A stretch of DNA of 64,000 nucleotides from Pseudomonas sp. TH15 (GCF_016651105.1 NZ_JAEKEL010000001.1:2966001-3030000), one strand, 5' to 3'; positions 7,633 through 17,092 are shown, numbered from the stretch's first letter. Numbers and translations are program-made. Notes: generated from the letters alone by a model not told the origin.

Positions 7633-9423
7633 TTATCGTTGGCCGATTAGCTGTGGTGTATGCAGGTCAGGGGCATTGAGGCTGTCTAGTAGGTGCACGC
7701 TATACCCCGGCACATTTTTCGCGTGGTGTTTGGCCTGTGATGCCATCTCCGCCAGCAGGCTTGCATCAAGCCCGGCACAGGCCTCAGGGTGCAAATGCAC
7801 CACGCCAATCGACAACGACAACAACGGAAATTCTTGCCGTACGCCTTGGCGGTTGGGCGCGATGAAGCAGCCGGCTTCGAGGTGTTCACTGCGGTAGAAG
7901 CGCCGACATTGGCTTTGGAAATCGTCGAGCAGTTGGTTCAGGCGTTTGCGCCAGTCTTCCGGACCCAGCACCATCAGGAAGTCGTCGCCGCCGATATGGC
8001 CGACGAAGTCGCGGGATGGGTCGACGCGGTCGTTCAGGCATTGCGCCAGGCAGAGTAGGACTTCATCCCCGCGGCCGTAGCCGTAGATGTCGTTGAAGGG
8101 TTTGAAGCTGTCGATGTCGACGTAGCAGATCACCGATTCCCGCGCTTGTTGCAGCAGCCGCGTCAGGCATTGCTGGATCGGCACGTTGCCGGGCAGCAGG
8201 GTCAGTGGGTTGGCGTAGCGGGCTTGCTGGATTTTCAATTCGGTAATCAGTTTGAGCACGTCGATAACCCGGCCCAGTCCCAGGTAACCGCCGTTGAGGG
8301 TGATGATGAAGTCTTCTTCGATGCGTTGCCGGGCGCGGCTGGTGATCAGGCGGCTGACTTGTTGCAGCGACTGGCTCATCTCGACCGCGAGGAAGTCGTC
8401 GTTCATCAGGCGGCTGATGGGTTTGCGGGCGAACAGGTCGGTGGCAAACGGCTTGAGCAGTGCGTCAGAGAGCGAATGCCGATGAACGATGCCGCACGGC
8501 TGACCTAGCTCGTCGAGCACCGCCAGGGAGTTCAGGTTGGCTTGGCGGCGGAAGGCTTCCAGCACGGCGGCCGTCGGGGTGTCGCGGTCCACGGCGGGTT
8601 GGTCGTTGAGCAGGGCGCTGAGGTCGCTGCCTTCGTCGTTCAGCGCGACGGTGGTGCTTTCCTGTTTGGGCATCAGCGTGCGGGCATCCCGTGGCGGATG
8701 TTCCTGCGGGCGGCAGAGCAGATAGCCTTGCACCAGGTCCACACCCATCTCGGTCAGCACCGCGAGTTCTTCCGGCAGTTCGATGCCTTCGGCGATCACT
8801 TGCGCACGGGACGCCTTGGCGATTTGCAGGATCGAGCCGACGAACTCACGCTTGAGCGCGTCTTGGTGGATGCCGTCGATGAAGTGCCGATCAATCTTTA
8901 CGTAGTCCGGCCGCAGTTCCGACCACAAGCGCAGACTCGAATACCCTGCGCCGAGATCATCCAGCGCGATGGAAAACCCCATCGCCCGATAGTGATGCAA
9001 GGCATTTTGCAGCAGCTGGAAATCGTCTGTCGGGGTCTGTTCGGTGAGTTCGATCACCACTTGGCTCGGCGGTATGCCGAAATCCTGCAGCAGTTGCAGG
9101 GTGCGACCGGGTTGGTGAGCGGCTTCGAGCAGTGATTCGGGAGAGACGTTGAGAAACAGTTTGCCCGGCAGTTGCTGTTCGTTGAACCGGCGACAGGCAC
9201 TTTCCCGGCAAGCAATTTCCAGTTCATTGAGGCGCCCGGCCTGACGGGCCACAGCGAACAGTGCAATAGGGGAGTGCAGCGGACTGTTGGAGGGGCCACG
9301 GCTAAGGGCTTCATAGCCGACGATGCGTCGTTCAGAGAGGGAGATGATTGGCTGGAACAGACTGTGCAAACCGCTTTGAGCCAGAATTGAACTCAAGGCA
9401 CTCAGCTGTTCGGTTGTGGTCAT
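7633..9423 (-). CDS. EAL-CBS-GGDEF cyclic-di-GMP protein
   Basis: A 596-residue cytoplasmic protein of cyclic-di-GMP signalling. Order: EAL phosphodiesterase domain (residues 15-240), paired CBS domains (about 275-400) that may bind a nucleotide, then a GGDEF domain (about 420-590). The EAL domain keeps its catalytic signature: YEALSRG, NVSPESL, ELTEQ, LDDLGAGYSS, KIDRHFID and EGIEL. The GGDEF signature is GGDDF (HIGGDDFLMVLG), with Asp where Glu is usual, so cyclase activity is doubtful and the domain may be regulatory. There are no membrane segments. It is a single-gene unit facing the Rhs island. It is most likely an active phosphodiesterase controlled through the CBS or degenerate GGDEF part. 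Confidence 0.9.
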   Translation of the reverse strand: MTTTEQLSALSSILAQSGLHSLFQPIISLSERRIVGYEALSRGPSNSPLHSPIALFAVARQAGRLNELEIACRESACRRFNEQQLPGKLFLNVSPESLLEAAHQPGRTLQLLQDFGIPPSQVVIELTEQTPTDDFQLLQNALHHYRAMGFSIALDDLGAGYSSLRLWSELRPDYVKIDRHFIDGIHQDALKREFVGSILQIAKASRAQVIAEGIELPEELAVLTEMGVDLVQGYLLCRPQEHPPRDARTLMPKQESTTVALNDEGSDLSALLNDQPAVDRDTPTAAVLEAFRRQANLNSLAVLDELGQPCGIVHRHSLSDALLKPFATDLFARKPISRLMNDDFLAVEMSQSLQQVSRLITSRARQRIEEDFIITLNGGYLGLGRVIDVLKLITELKIQQARYANPLTLLPGNVPIQQCLTRLLQQARESVICYVDIDSFKPFNDIYGYGRGDEVLLCLAQCLNDRVDPSRDFVGHIGGDDFLMVLGPEDWRKRLNQLLDDFQSQCRRFYRSEHLEAGCFIAPNRQGVRQEFPLLSLSIGVVHLHPEACAGLDASLLAEMASQAKHHAKNVPGYSVHLLDSLNAPDLHTPQLIGQR

Positions 9424-9438
9424 GGCGTTCTCTGGCGA

Positions 9439-9485
9439 TAAAAAAAGGACTGGGCGCGCTCTTGGTTAAAGAGGGCGCCCAGTCC
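9439..9485 (-). terminator. rho-independent terminator of prc
   Basis: An 11-bp stem (GGACTGGGCGC at 9447-9457 with its complement at 9475-9485). On the minus strand it is followed by seven T residues, as expected for prc transcription ending here. Confidence 0.85.
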
Positions 9486-9555
9486 TGTATTTCACGACAG
9501 AATGATGACTATTTGATGACGCTCCGGGGAGCGTCAGCATTAAATTGCCATCATC

Positions 9556-11637
9556 TTAGTGCTTGGCCACCTGATTGCTCAGTTTCAAGTAATCCAGCAG
9601 CACCCGACCGGTTTCGCTCAGGTATGCATCGTCTTCCGGTTTGATCTTGTCCGGCTCGGCCGCGATCGCATCTTCGTCTTCTTTCTTCAGCTCTTTGAGC
9701 GGTTCTTCGCCCTTGGCTTTGCGACGGATGTTTTCCATGACCAGCTGCTTGGCTTCGATGTCGGTGTGTTGCGCGCGACGATCGGCTTCGTTGAGGCTGA
9801 CGGTTTTTTCTTCCATCAGTTTCTGGGCCAAGGCCAACTTGTCGCGGATAAACACGAACTCTGCGTCTTTGGCCGAACGTACGTCGTGCTCGGATTTGAG
9901 CTCGGCGATGTAAGGCTTGAACGGGTCGACCGCAGGCTTGATGGCAGCCTTGATGGTGTCCCACGGCATGGCTTCCGGCAGGGCGCTCTCGCCGATTTCC
10001 TTGGTGTCGATGATCGACGGGAAATCAACGTCCGGCAGTACGCCCTGATGCTGGGTGCTCTGGCCGGAAACCCGGTAGAACTTGGCCAGGGTCAGTTTCA
10101 GTTCGCCATGGTTCAGCGGCTGAATGGTCTGCACGGTGCCTTTACCGAAGGTCTGGCCGCCGATGATCAATGCGCGGTGGTAGTCCTGCATGGCGCCGGC
10201 GAAAATCTCCGAAGCCGAGGCGGACAAGCGGTTGACCAGCAATGCCATCGGGCCTTTGTAGAACGCGCCCGGGTTCTCATCTTCCAGCACATCGACGCGG
10301 CCATCGGCGTTACGCACGAGTACGGTCGGGCCTTTGTCGATGAACAGACTGGTCAGCTCGGTGGCTTCCTGCAAGGAGCCGCCGCCGTTGTTGCGCAGGT
10401 CGATGACCACGCCGTCGACTTTGTCTTTCTGCAACTCGGTCAGCAGTTTCTTGACGTCGCGAGTGGTGCTCTTGTAGTCCGGATCGCCAGCGCGGAACGC
10501 TTTGAAGTCCAGGTAGAAGGCTGGAATCTCGATGACGCCGAGTTTGTAGTCCTTGCCGTCCTGTTTCAGGTTGAGGATCGACTTCTTAACGGCCTGATCT
10601 TCAAGCTTCACGGCTTCACGAGTGATCGACACGATCTTGCTGGTCTGGTCGCTCGGCGCATTGCTGGCCGGAATCACTTCCAGACGCACCACGGTGCCTT
10701 TTGGCCCACGGATCAGCTTGACCACTTCGTCCAGGCGCCAGCCGACCACGTCGACCATCTCTTTGTTGGCCTGGGCCACGCCGATGATCTTGTCGGCCGG
10801 TGCAACCTGCTTGGTCTTGTCGGCCGGGCCTGCCGGCACCAGACGCACGACTTTCACCTGGTCGTTATCGCTCTGCAACACGGCGCCGATGCCTTCGAGG
10901 GACAGGCTCATGTTGATGTCGAAGTTCTCCGCGTTATCCGGCGACAGATAGTTGGTGTGCGGGTCGTAGGACATGGCGAAGGTGTTGATGTACGCCTGGA
11001 AGATATCTTCCGGACGGGTCTGGTCCAGACGCGACAACTGGTTCTTGTAGCGCTTGGTCAGGGTTTCCTGGATTTGCTTGGAATCCTTGCCGGAGATCTT
11101 CATCCGCAGGACTTCGTCCTTGACGCGTTTGCGCCACAGGTCGTCCAGCTCTGCGGTGGACTTGAGCCAAGGGGCATCCTTGCGATCGATCAGCAAGTTT
11201 TCCTTGGTGGTGAAGTCGATCTTGTCGACGCCCTTGTTCAGCTCTGCAAGGGCGAAGTCCAGACGCGATTTGACTCGATCCAGGTAGCGCTTGTAGATGG
11301 TGAACCCGGCGTTCAGGTCGCCGCTTTTGAGGAAGTCGTCAAACTGGGTTTTCCACTTGTCGAATTCGGCAATGTCGCTGGCCATGAAGTAGCTGCGCGA
11401 CGGATCCAGCAGCTTGAGGTAGCTGTCGTAGATGATCACCGAGCGCGCATCGTCGAGCGGCGGCTTGCTGTAGTGATTGCGCTTGAGCAACTCGACGACG
11501 TTCAGACTGGCGATTACTTCGTCACGATCAGGCTGAAGGTTGTCCCAGCTATTGGCTGCAAACGTATTGCTCGACACCGGCAAAAGGCCGATACCAATAA
11601 ATAGGGCGAGGGCGGTGCTGGGGAACAGATGCTTCAT
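9556..11637 (-). CDS. prc: tail-specific periplasmic protease Prc (carboxy-terminal processing)
   Basis: A 693-residue S41-family protease that degrades periplasmic proteins with non-polar C-termini. In pseudomonads it feeds into envelope stress and alginate control by trimming the anti-sigma factor MucA (family knowledge). The ATG at 11637 is chosen because it gives a clean signal peptide (MKHLFPSTALALFIGIGLLP, cut near NTFAAN). A PDZ domain lies around residues 230-330 (SLEGIGAVLQ, RLVPAGPADK). The catalytic Ser is in LSASASEIFAG near residue 470 and the Lys in FGKGTVQ about 25 residues later. The C-terminal DUF3340-like extension is helical and charged. It is transcribed alone and ends in a strong terminator. 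Confidence 0.95.
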   Translation of the reverse strand: MKHLFPSTALALFIGIGLLPVSSNTFAANSWDNLQPDRDEVIASLNVVELLKRNHYSKPPLDDARSVIIYDSYLKLLDPSRSYFMASDIAEFDKWKTQFDDFLKSGDLNAGFTIYKRYLDRVKSRLDFALAELNKGVDKIDFTTKENLLIDRKDAPWLKSTAELDDLWRKRVKDEVLRMKISGKDSKQIQETLTKRYKNQLSRLDQTRPEDIFQAYINTFAMSYDPHTNYLSPDNAENFDINMSLSLEGIGAVLQSDNDQVKVVRLVPAGPADKTKQVAPADKIIGVAQANKEMVDVVGWRLDEVVKLIRGPKGTVVRLEVIPASNAPSDQTSKIVSITREAVKLEDQAVKKSILNLKQDGKDYKLGVIEIPAFYLDFKAFRAGDPDYKSTTRDVKKLLTELQKDKVDGVVIDLRNNGGGSLQEATELTSLFIDKGPTVLVRNADGRVDVLEDENPGAFYKGPMALLVNRLSASASEIFAGAMQDYHRALIIGGQTFGKGTVQTIQPLNHGELKLTLAKFYRVSGQSTQHQGVLPDVDFPSIIDTKEIGESALPEAMPWDTIKAAIKPAVDPFKPYIAELKSEHDVRSAKDAEFVFIRDKLALAQKLMEEKTVSLNEADRRAQHTDIEAKQLVMENIRRKAKGEEPLKELKKEDEDAIAAEPDKIKPEDDAYLSETGRVLLDYLKLSNQVAKH

Positions 11638-11776
11638 GCTGATTCGACGCGGGGACAATTGATCACGCATATTAGGCCGTCTTTGAAGTCGCCGGTCCGT
11701 GAAGAGCCGGTCGCATAATGCAAGAAAGCCCGGCGCTACAGCTACGGGCTCAGTCCAGACTCACTATGGAGGCACT

Positions 11777-12739
11777 GTGAAAGCATTGCAAGGCGTTGAA
11801 GGTCGAGTGGAGTGGCTTGAAGAGCCGAGTCCTACGTGTGATGTAGGACAAGTTCGCATTCGAGTGGCGGCAGCGGGGCTCAATAGGGCCGATTTATTAC
11901 AAAAAGCTGGCCTTTATCCACCACCGCCTGGGGCCAGCCAGGTGCTGGGTCTTGAGTGTTCCGGGGTGATCAGCGAGGTCGGTCCGGGCTCGTCCTGGCA
12001 GGTGGGAGACCGGGTCTGCGCCTTGCTGGCCGGGGGCGGGATGGCCGAAGAGGTAGTTGTCGACGGACGGCATGTGCTGCCGGTGCCTGAAGGTTTGTCG
12101 TTGGCCGAGGCGGCCGCGTTGCCGGAGGTGTACGCCACTGTTTGGTTAAATTTGTTTCATCTTGCCGGGCTCAAACCGGGTGAGAAAGTTCTGCTGCACG
12201 CCGGAGCAAGTGGAATCGGTTCAGCTGCCATTCAGTTGTGCAAGGCCTTTGGCAACCCTTGCTGGGTGAGCGTCGGTTCTAACGAACGCTTGGCTTATTG
12301 CGAAGCGCTGGGGGCGCAGGGTGGCGTTGTGCGCACCGGGGATCTGGACAGCCTGAATGATCTGGGGCCGTTCGATGTGATCCTGGATCCGGTGGGCGGC
12401 AATTACGCGGCACTGAACCTCAAGCTGACCGCGCTCGATGGTCGATGGGTGCTGATCGGTTTGATGGGTGGTCGCGAGGCGAAACTGGACTTGGCGCAGG
12501 TATTGGGCAAACGCGTGCAGTTATTGGGTTCGACGTTGCGCAGCCGTAGTGATCAGTTCAAGGCGGATTTGTTCAGTGATCTGAGCCAGCATGTGTGGCC
12601 GCTGTTTGCTGAAGGGCGGTTGAGCCCGCAGTTGGCCAAGACCTTCCCGATCAAGGATGCCGAAGCGGCGTTTGCGGAGTTGGCGAGCAATAAGGTGTCC
12701 GGGAAATTGGTGCTGGTGATCGACGACAGCCTGACCTGA
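11777..12739 (+). CDS. NAD(P)H quinone oxidoreductase (PIG3/QOR-type, MDR superfamily)
   Basis: A 320-residue medium-chain dehydrogenase/reductase of the zinc-free quinone oxidoreductase type, expected to reduce quinones or enones with NADPH. The N-terminal GroES-like fold includes AAAGLNRADLLQKAGLYPPP, a hallmark of the PIG3 branch. The Rossmann fold motif is HAGASGIGSAAIQLCKAFG. No zinc ligands are seen. The GTG at 11777 is preferred because GGAGG lies 5 bases upstream and the conserved N-terminus (MKALQGVEGRVEW) begins there. It is divergent from prc, separated by a short shared promoter region (11638-11776), and followed by a REP pair. Confidence 0.85.
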   Translation: MKALQGVEGRVEWLEEPSPTCDVGQVRIRVAAAGLNRADLLQKAGLYPPPPGASQVLGLECSGVISEVGPGSSWQVGDRVCALLAGGGMAEEVVVDGRHVLPVPEGLSLAEAAALPEVYATVWLNLFHLAGLKPGEKVLLHAGASGIGSAAIQLCKAFGNPCWVSVGSNERLAYCEALGAQGGVVRTGDLDSLNDLGPFDVILDPVGGNYAALNLKLTALDGRWVLIGLMGGREAKLDLAQVLGKRVQLLGSTLRSRSDQFKADLFSDLSQHVWPLFAEGRLSPQLAKTFPIKDAEAAFAELASNKVSGKLVLVIDDSLT

Positions 12740-12744
12740 TCCAT

Positions 12745-12831
12745 GTGGGAGCGGGCTTGCTCGCGAAGGCGGTGTGTCAGTCACACATGTGTTGAATGTG
12801 AATCCGCTTTCGCGAGCAAGCCCGCTCCCAC
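12745..12831. repeat. REP inverted pair (GTGGGAGCGGGC type)
   Basis: Two copies of the REP sequence GTGGGAGCGGGCTTGCTCG in opposite orientation (12745-12767 and 12809-12831) with a 41-bp spacer. It lies between convergent genes. This is the commonest REP class in the window. Confidence 0.9.
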
Positions 12832-12844
12832 AGGGGGATCCGGG

Positions 12845-13498
12845 TTACTTCCAGATATGGATCGGCCAGTTGGCCTTTTGCGCGTGCTCCAGTAAAACCG
12901 GGTCCGGGTTGACCACGTGCGGGAAATCCACCTTCAGCAGCAACGGCAAGTCATTGCGCGAGTCCGAGTAGAAACTCGCGCCTTCAAGGTTTTCCTCTTC
13001 AGCATCCAGCCATTCCAGCAACCGGGCGATCTTGCCTTCGCGGTAGGTCAGGGTGCCGACGGTATGGCCGCTATAAACGCCATGCGCGACTTCCAGTTCG
13101 ATGCCGAGAATCTCGTCGATTCCCAGGCGATCAGCAATCGGTCGGACCAAGTGCGTGCCCGAGGCCGAGATCACCAGGATCCGGTCACCGGCCTTGCGGT
13201 GGGCGGCGATGGCTTTGGTCGCATCGCTGAAGATAATCGGTTCGATGAAGTCTTCCACCCACGGGCCGACCAAGTGGTCGACCTCTTCCGGCGTGCGGCC
13301 GATCATCGGCTCCAGGCTGAAGGTCATGTAGTCCTCCATCCGCAGTTTGCCGTGGCTGTAGGCGTCCATCAGTTCGTTGTTCTGCCGCATGAACGATTCA
13401 GGATCGACCCAGCCCAGCCGGCCCATCTGTTCGCTCCAGAGGGTGGCGCAGTCGCCGTGGATCAGGGTTTCGTCCAGATCAAAAATTGCCAGGGCCAT
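12845..13498 (-). CDS. HAD-IB family phosphatase (SerB-like)
   Basis: A 217-residue HAD hydrolase of subclass IB, the group that includes phosphoserine phosphatase. Motif I is IFDLDETLIHGD (residues 5-16) with both Asp residues; motif II is LVISASGTHLV; motif IV is FYSDSRNDLPLL. The helical cap lies between motifs I and II. It ends the minus-strand unit that includes an ABC importer and a phosphodiesterase-like enzyme, so it may remove phosphate from the imported compound or its product. The gap to the ATPase gene is only 34 bp. The substrate cannot be read from the sequence. Confidence 0.85.
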   Translation of the reverse strand: MALAIFDLDETLIHGDCATLWSEQMGRLGWVDPESFMRQNNELMDAYSHGKLRMEDYMTFSLEPMIGRTPEEVDHLVGPWVEDFIEPIIFSDATKAIAAHRKAGDRILVISASGTHLVRPIADRLGIDEILGIELEVAHGVYSGHTVGTLTYREGKIARLLEWLDAEEENLEGASFYSDSRNDLPLLLKVDFPHVVNPDPVLLEHAQKANWPIHIWK

Positions 13499-13532
13499 CA
13501 GTGCAGTTCTCTCTTCAACATCAGCAAAGGCA

Positions 13533-14522
13533 TCAGGCTACCTCACACAGGGCCGTTGGATCGATGGAAAGTGCCAGGCGCTGACCATCGGGATGCAGAT
13601 CGGCCGCCGAGCGGTTCAGCACATCCACCACCAATTCCACGCCACGGGCTTCAACCCGATAGCGAATCACGTTGCCCAGCAAGCTGTGGCTGCGGACCTG
13701 CGCATCGAGCTCGCCGTTGAGGCTCAGTTCGATGGCTTCCGGGCGAATCGCGATGCGCCCGCTGATCGGCCGTTGCAGCAGTTTCGTCGCGCTGTCGGCA
13801 TCCAGCAGGTTGTAGTTGCCGATGAAGCCGGCGGCAAAGACATCGATTGGCGCGGTGTAAAGGGTTTCGGCATCGCCGCTTTGTACGATCTTTCCCTGAT
13901 TCATCAGGAAAATCCGGTCAGACATGGTCAGGGCTTCTTCCTGGTCATGTGTGACGAAGATCGTGGTCAGGCCGAGTTCGCGTTGGATTGCGCGGATCTG
14001 TTCGCGCAAGTGCTTGCGAATCCGCGCATCCAGGGCCGACAACGGTTCATCCAGCAGCAACAGCCGCGGCCGGGTGACCAGCGAACGGGCCAGCGCAACC
14101 CGTTGGCATTGGCCGCCGGACAGTTGATGCGGATAACGGGCGGCGAAGTCATTGAGCTCCACCAGTTTCAGCACTTCGGTAACGCGCCTGTGACTGTCGT
14201 CAGCGTTGACCTTTTGCATGCGTAAACCGAACGCGACGTTCTGCTCCACGGTCATGTTCGGGAACAGTGCATAGCTCTGGAACACCATGCCGATCCCGCG
14301 TTTCTGCGGGCTCAATGGCACGATGTCGACGCCATCGAGCAGGATCTTGCCGCCATCCACCGAGGTCAGCCCGGCGATGCAGCGCAGCAGCGTGGACTTG
14401 CCGCAACCGGACGGGCCGAGGAGGGTGACGAATTCACCCTTCTTGATTTCGCAGTTGATGTCGCTGAACACCGTGGTGCCGGCGTAATTCTTTTGAAGGT
14501 GTTGGACGCTGACATAGCTCAT
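13533..14522 (-). CDS. ABC importer ATP-binding protein (PotA/FbpC-like)
   Basis: A 329-residue ABC ATPase. Walker A is GPSGCGKST (residues 36-44), the Q-loop lies in FQSYALFPNMTV, the signature is LSGGQCQR, Walker B is LLLLDEPLSALD and the switch His is in FVTHDQEEA. The C-terminal 100 residues form a TOBE-type regulatory domain (IAIRPEAIEL). The family serves importers for polyamines, ferric iron or phosphonates. Its start overlaps the stop of the permease gene by 4 bases, so it belongs to the operon 16954-12845. Confidence 0.92.
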   Translation of the reverse strand: MSYVSVQHLQKNYAGTTVFSDINCEIKKGEFVTLLGPSGCGKSTLLRCIAGLTSVDGGKILLDGVDIVPLSPQKRGIGMVFQSYALFPNMTVEQNVAFGLRMQKVNADDSHRRVTEVLKLVELNDFAARYPHQLSGGQCQRVALARSLVTRPRLLLLDEPLSALDARIRKHLREQIRAIQRELGLTTIFVTHDQEEALTMSDRIFLMNQGKIVQSGDAETLYTAPIDVFAAGFIGNYNLLDADSATKLLQRPISGRIAIRPEAIELSLNGELDAQVRSHSLLGNVIRYRVEARGVELVVDVLNRSAADLHPDGQRLALSIDPTALCEVA

Positions 14523-15319
14523 TCGCTTTTGTCCTTGTTCAAGATATTGGCCGCCCAGGTCAGAACCAGCACGAAGAAGAAGTAGGAAATCACCAGTGCA
14601 CTGGTGAAGTGGCCGCTGCTGTTGCGCATGTTGTTGAGGTAGACCTGCAGGGTTTCGTAGCGGGTGCCGACGAGGATGTTGGCGAACACGAACTCACCGA
14701 ACAGGAACGAGAACGACAGCAGCAGCGCCACCATCAAACCTTTGCGCAGGTTCGGCAGCACCACCAGGAACGCCGCTTGCCAGGTGCTGGCACCGAGCAG
14801 TTGGGCGGCGTCCATCAGGTCGCGCAGGTTGATCGCTTGCAGGTTGTTGGTGATCGCCCGGTACATGAACGGCAGCGCCACGGTGAAGTAGCAACCGATC
14901 AGAATCCACGGCGTACCGACCATTGCAAACGGCCCGGAACCATAGAGCTGCAGCAGCCCCACCGACGACACCACCGGTGGCACCGCGAAGGGCAGCAGGA
15001 TCAGGATGTTCATCAGCGCATCCAGTTTTGGGAAGTGGTAATGGACCACAAACAGCAGCGGCAGAATCAGCACCACCGACAGGATCAGCGAGCCGACACA
15101 CACCAGCAGCGACTGGCCAAACGCGTCGAGAAACCGCGGATCACTCCACAGCTGGATGTACCACTTGAAGGTAAAACCGCTGGGCAGAATGGTCGCCGAC
15201 CAACTGCTGGCAATCGAGTAAATCAACGTGCCGGCCAGCGGTAGCAACAGAATGGCAAACAGCAAATACACCACGACCCGGTGATAGACACCGACCGGGC
15301 CTAATTCAGCGCGAGACAT
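14519..15319 (-). CDS. ABC importer permease 2
   Basis: A 266-residue inner-membrane permease with six predicted helices. The EAA loop that docks on the ATPase is visible as DAAQLLGASTWQAAFLVVLP (around residue 180). It overlaps the next permease gene by 14 bases and the ATPase by 4. It pairs with the permease at 15306-16142 to form the transmembrane heterodimer. Confidence 0.9.
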   Translation of the reverse strand: MSRAELGPVGVYHRVVVYLLFAILLLPLAGTLIYSIASSWSATILPSGFTFKWYIQLWSDPRFLDAFGQSLLVCVGSLILSVVLILPLLFVVHYHFPKLDALMNILILLPFAVPPVVSSVGLLQLYGSGPFAMVGTPWILIGCYFTVALPFMYRAITNNLQAINLRDLMDAAQLLGASTWQAAFLVVLPNLRKGLMVALLLSFSFLFGEFVFANILVGTRYETLQVYLNNMRNSSGHFTSALVISYFFFVLVLTWAANILNKDKSE

Positions 15320-16142
15320 GGTAGCTCCTCTTCAACAGCAGCTGATGCACGATGGTCACCAGGGTCATCAACGCCACCAGCACCACGGCCAGGGCACTGG
15401 CCATGTTCGGGTCCAGGGAAATATCGCCGGAGACCATCGCCGCGATACGGATCGGCAGCACGTTGAAGTTGCCGGTGGTCAATGCGTACACCGTGGCGTA
15501 GGCGCCGAGGGCGTTGGCCAGCAGGATCACGAAGGTGCCGAGCAGCGCCGGGGTCAGCACCGGCAAACCGATGTGGCGCCAGAACTGCCAGCCACTGGCG
15601 CCCAGCAGTTCGGCGGACTCACGCCAGTCTTCGCGCAATGCATCGAAGGCCGGATAGAGCAGCAGCACGCCCAGGGGAATCTGGAAGTAGGTGTAGAGAA
15701 TGATCAGCCCGGTTTTCGAGTACAGGTTGAAGTCCTGAATGACCCCGGCCTGCTTCAGCATGATCGTGAAGCTGCCATTGAAGCCCAGCAGAATGATGAA
15801 GGCGAAGGCCAACGGCACGCCGGCAAAGTTGCTGGTCATGTTGGCGAAGGCGTTGACGAAGTTGCGCAGCTTCGAATCGACCCGGCGCAGCGAGTAGGCG
15901 CCGAGCACCGCGATGATGATCCCGAACACGCTGGACCAGAAGCTGATCTCCAGGCTGTACTGGATCGCCTGCAAATAGAACTTCGAATTGAAGATCTTGG
16001 TGAAGTTTTCGATGCCCCAACCGAACTCTTCCGATTGCACGCTGTTGATCATCACCCAGCACAGCGGGGCGATCTCGAACACGATAAAGAAAATCGCGAA
16101 GGGCACCAGGCATAAGGCTGCCAGCCATTTACCACGGGTCAT
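15306..16142 (-). CDS. ABC importer permease 1
   Basis: A 278-residue inner-membrane permease with about six helices and an EAA loop (ESAELLGASGWQFWRHIGLP). The ATG at 16142 (MTRGKWLAALCLVPF) is preferred to a GTG at 16169, because it leaves a 5-bp gap after the phosphodiesterase gene instead of an overlap and starts right before the first helix. It is the partner of the other permease. Confidence 0.88.
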   Translation of the reverse strand: MTRGKWLAALCLVPFAIFFIVFEIAPLCWVMINSVQSEEFGWGIENFTKIFNSKFYLQAIQYSLEISFWSSVFGIIIAVLGAYSLRRVDSKLRNFVNAFANMTSNFAGVPLAFAFIILLGFNGSFTIMLKQAGVIQDFNLYSKTGLIILYTYFQIPLGVLLLYPAFDALREDWRESAELLGASGWQFWRHIGLPVLTPALLGTFVILLANALGAYATVYALTTGNFNVLPIRIAAMVSGDISLDPNMASALAVVLVALMTLVTIVHQLLLKRSYHVSR

Positions 16143-16147
16143 GGCGT

Positions 16148-16954
16148 TCACTTGAGCAGCTCCTGGCACACAGGTTTGTCGTGGGCCACGCCCAGCAGTT
16201 CGCAGACGGTGCCGCAGATTTCCGTCTGTTTCGGTGCGGCGCCGGCGTTGAAACTGAAGGCGTCGCCGAGGACGAACAGCGGCACTTCGCGTTCTTCCGG
16301 CAACAGGCCGTTGTGGGAGCGGTCGTTGTTCATGCCGTGGTCGGCGGTCACCAGCACCTGGTAACCGGCGTCGAGCCAGGTTTGCAGGTAGTCGGCGAGG
16401 ATGATGTCGGCCGAGCGGGCGCTGTTGCGGTATTGCGGGGTGTCGAGGCCGTGCTTGTGCCCGGCGTCGTCGATGTTCATGGGGTGTATCAATAGAAAGT
16501 TCGGTGCGTGACGCAGGCGCAGGTTTTCCGCGTCGGCGAACAGGTGCGAGTCAGGGTAGTGATCGCTCCAGTAGAAATGCCCGTGCTGGATCGGCAGTTC
16601 CGGGTTGTCGGTGTGACGGTCCCGAGCGGCCACGAACGGCGAACGGTTGTACAGCTCGCTGATCCAGTGATAGGCCGCTGCTGCGGTGACGAGGCCGGCG
16701 TCGCGGGCGTAGTGATAGATGCTGCGCTGGTTGGACAGGCGCGAGACGTTGTTGTGGACGATGCCGCTGTCGATCGGCGTTACGCCGGTCAGGATGCATT
16801 CATACAGCGGTCGGGACAGGGCCGGCAGTTCGCACTCCAGTTTGTAGAGCGCTGCGCGTCCTGCGCCGACGTAAGCCTGCAGGTGCCCCATGGCGTGGCG
16901 CGCGACCTCGTAGTTGAGGCCGTCGAGCACGACAAGGATGACGTTGTGCTTCAT
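16148..16954 (-). CDS. alkaline-phosphatase-superfamily phosphodiesterase / nucleotide pyrophosphatase-like
   Basis: A 268-residue enzyme of the alkaline phosphatase superfamily (type I phosphodiesterase/nucleotide pyrophosphatase branch). Metal-binding features are visible: VVLDGLNYE near the N-terminus, HPMNIDDAGHKHG (Asp and two His) and VTADHGMNN (Asp-His). The nucleophile region is probably LTGVTPID, with Thr. There is no signal peptide, so it acts in the cytoplasm on whatever the adjacent ABC system imports; this suggests a phosphodiester or phosphonate compound. The ATG at 16954 is chosen because the conserved start MKHNVILVV follows a GGAG. It lies between the binding protein and the permease genes. 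Confidence 0.8.
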   Translation of the reverse strand: MKHNVILVVLDGLNYEVARHAMGHLQAYVGAGRAALYKLECELPALSRPLYECILTGVTPIDSGIVHNNVSRLSNQRSIYHYARDAGLVTAAAAYHWISELYNRSPFVAARDRHTDNPELPIQHGHFYWSDHYPDSHLFADAENLRLRHAPNFLLIHPMNIDDAGHKHGLDTPQYRNSARSADIILADYLQTWLDAGYQVLVTADHGMNNDRSHNGLLPEEREVPLFVLGDAFSFNAGAAPKQTEICGTVCELLGVAHDKPVCQELLK

Positions 16955-16996
16955 AGGGGCGATGACTCCGCAAAACAATAAAAGTCGTTAAAAACT

Positions 16997-17082
16997 GTAG
17001 GAGCAGAGCTTGCTCGCGAAGGGCGCGGCGCGGTTTTCGATAAACCGTGGTGCTGCGGTTCGCGAGCAAGCTTTGCTCCTAC
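16997..17082. repeat. REP inverted pair inside the ABC operon
   Basis: Two inverted REP copies (GTAGGAGCAGAGCTTGCTCG and its complement GAGCAAGCTTTGCTCCTAC) between the binding-protein gene and the next gene. In this position it could limit transcription or protect the 3' end of the binding-protein mRNA, raising its dose over the membrane parts. Confidence 0.85.
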
Positions 17083-17092
17083 AGATGAAGGA

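Noticed and set aside
9559-11604. A long open frame on the plus strand opposite prc
   Set aside because: It is antisense to a clear protease gene; the protein is low-complexity and shows no family motif, as often seen opposite GC-rich genes.
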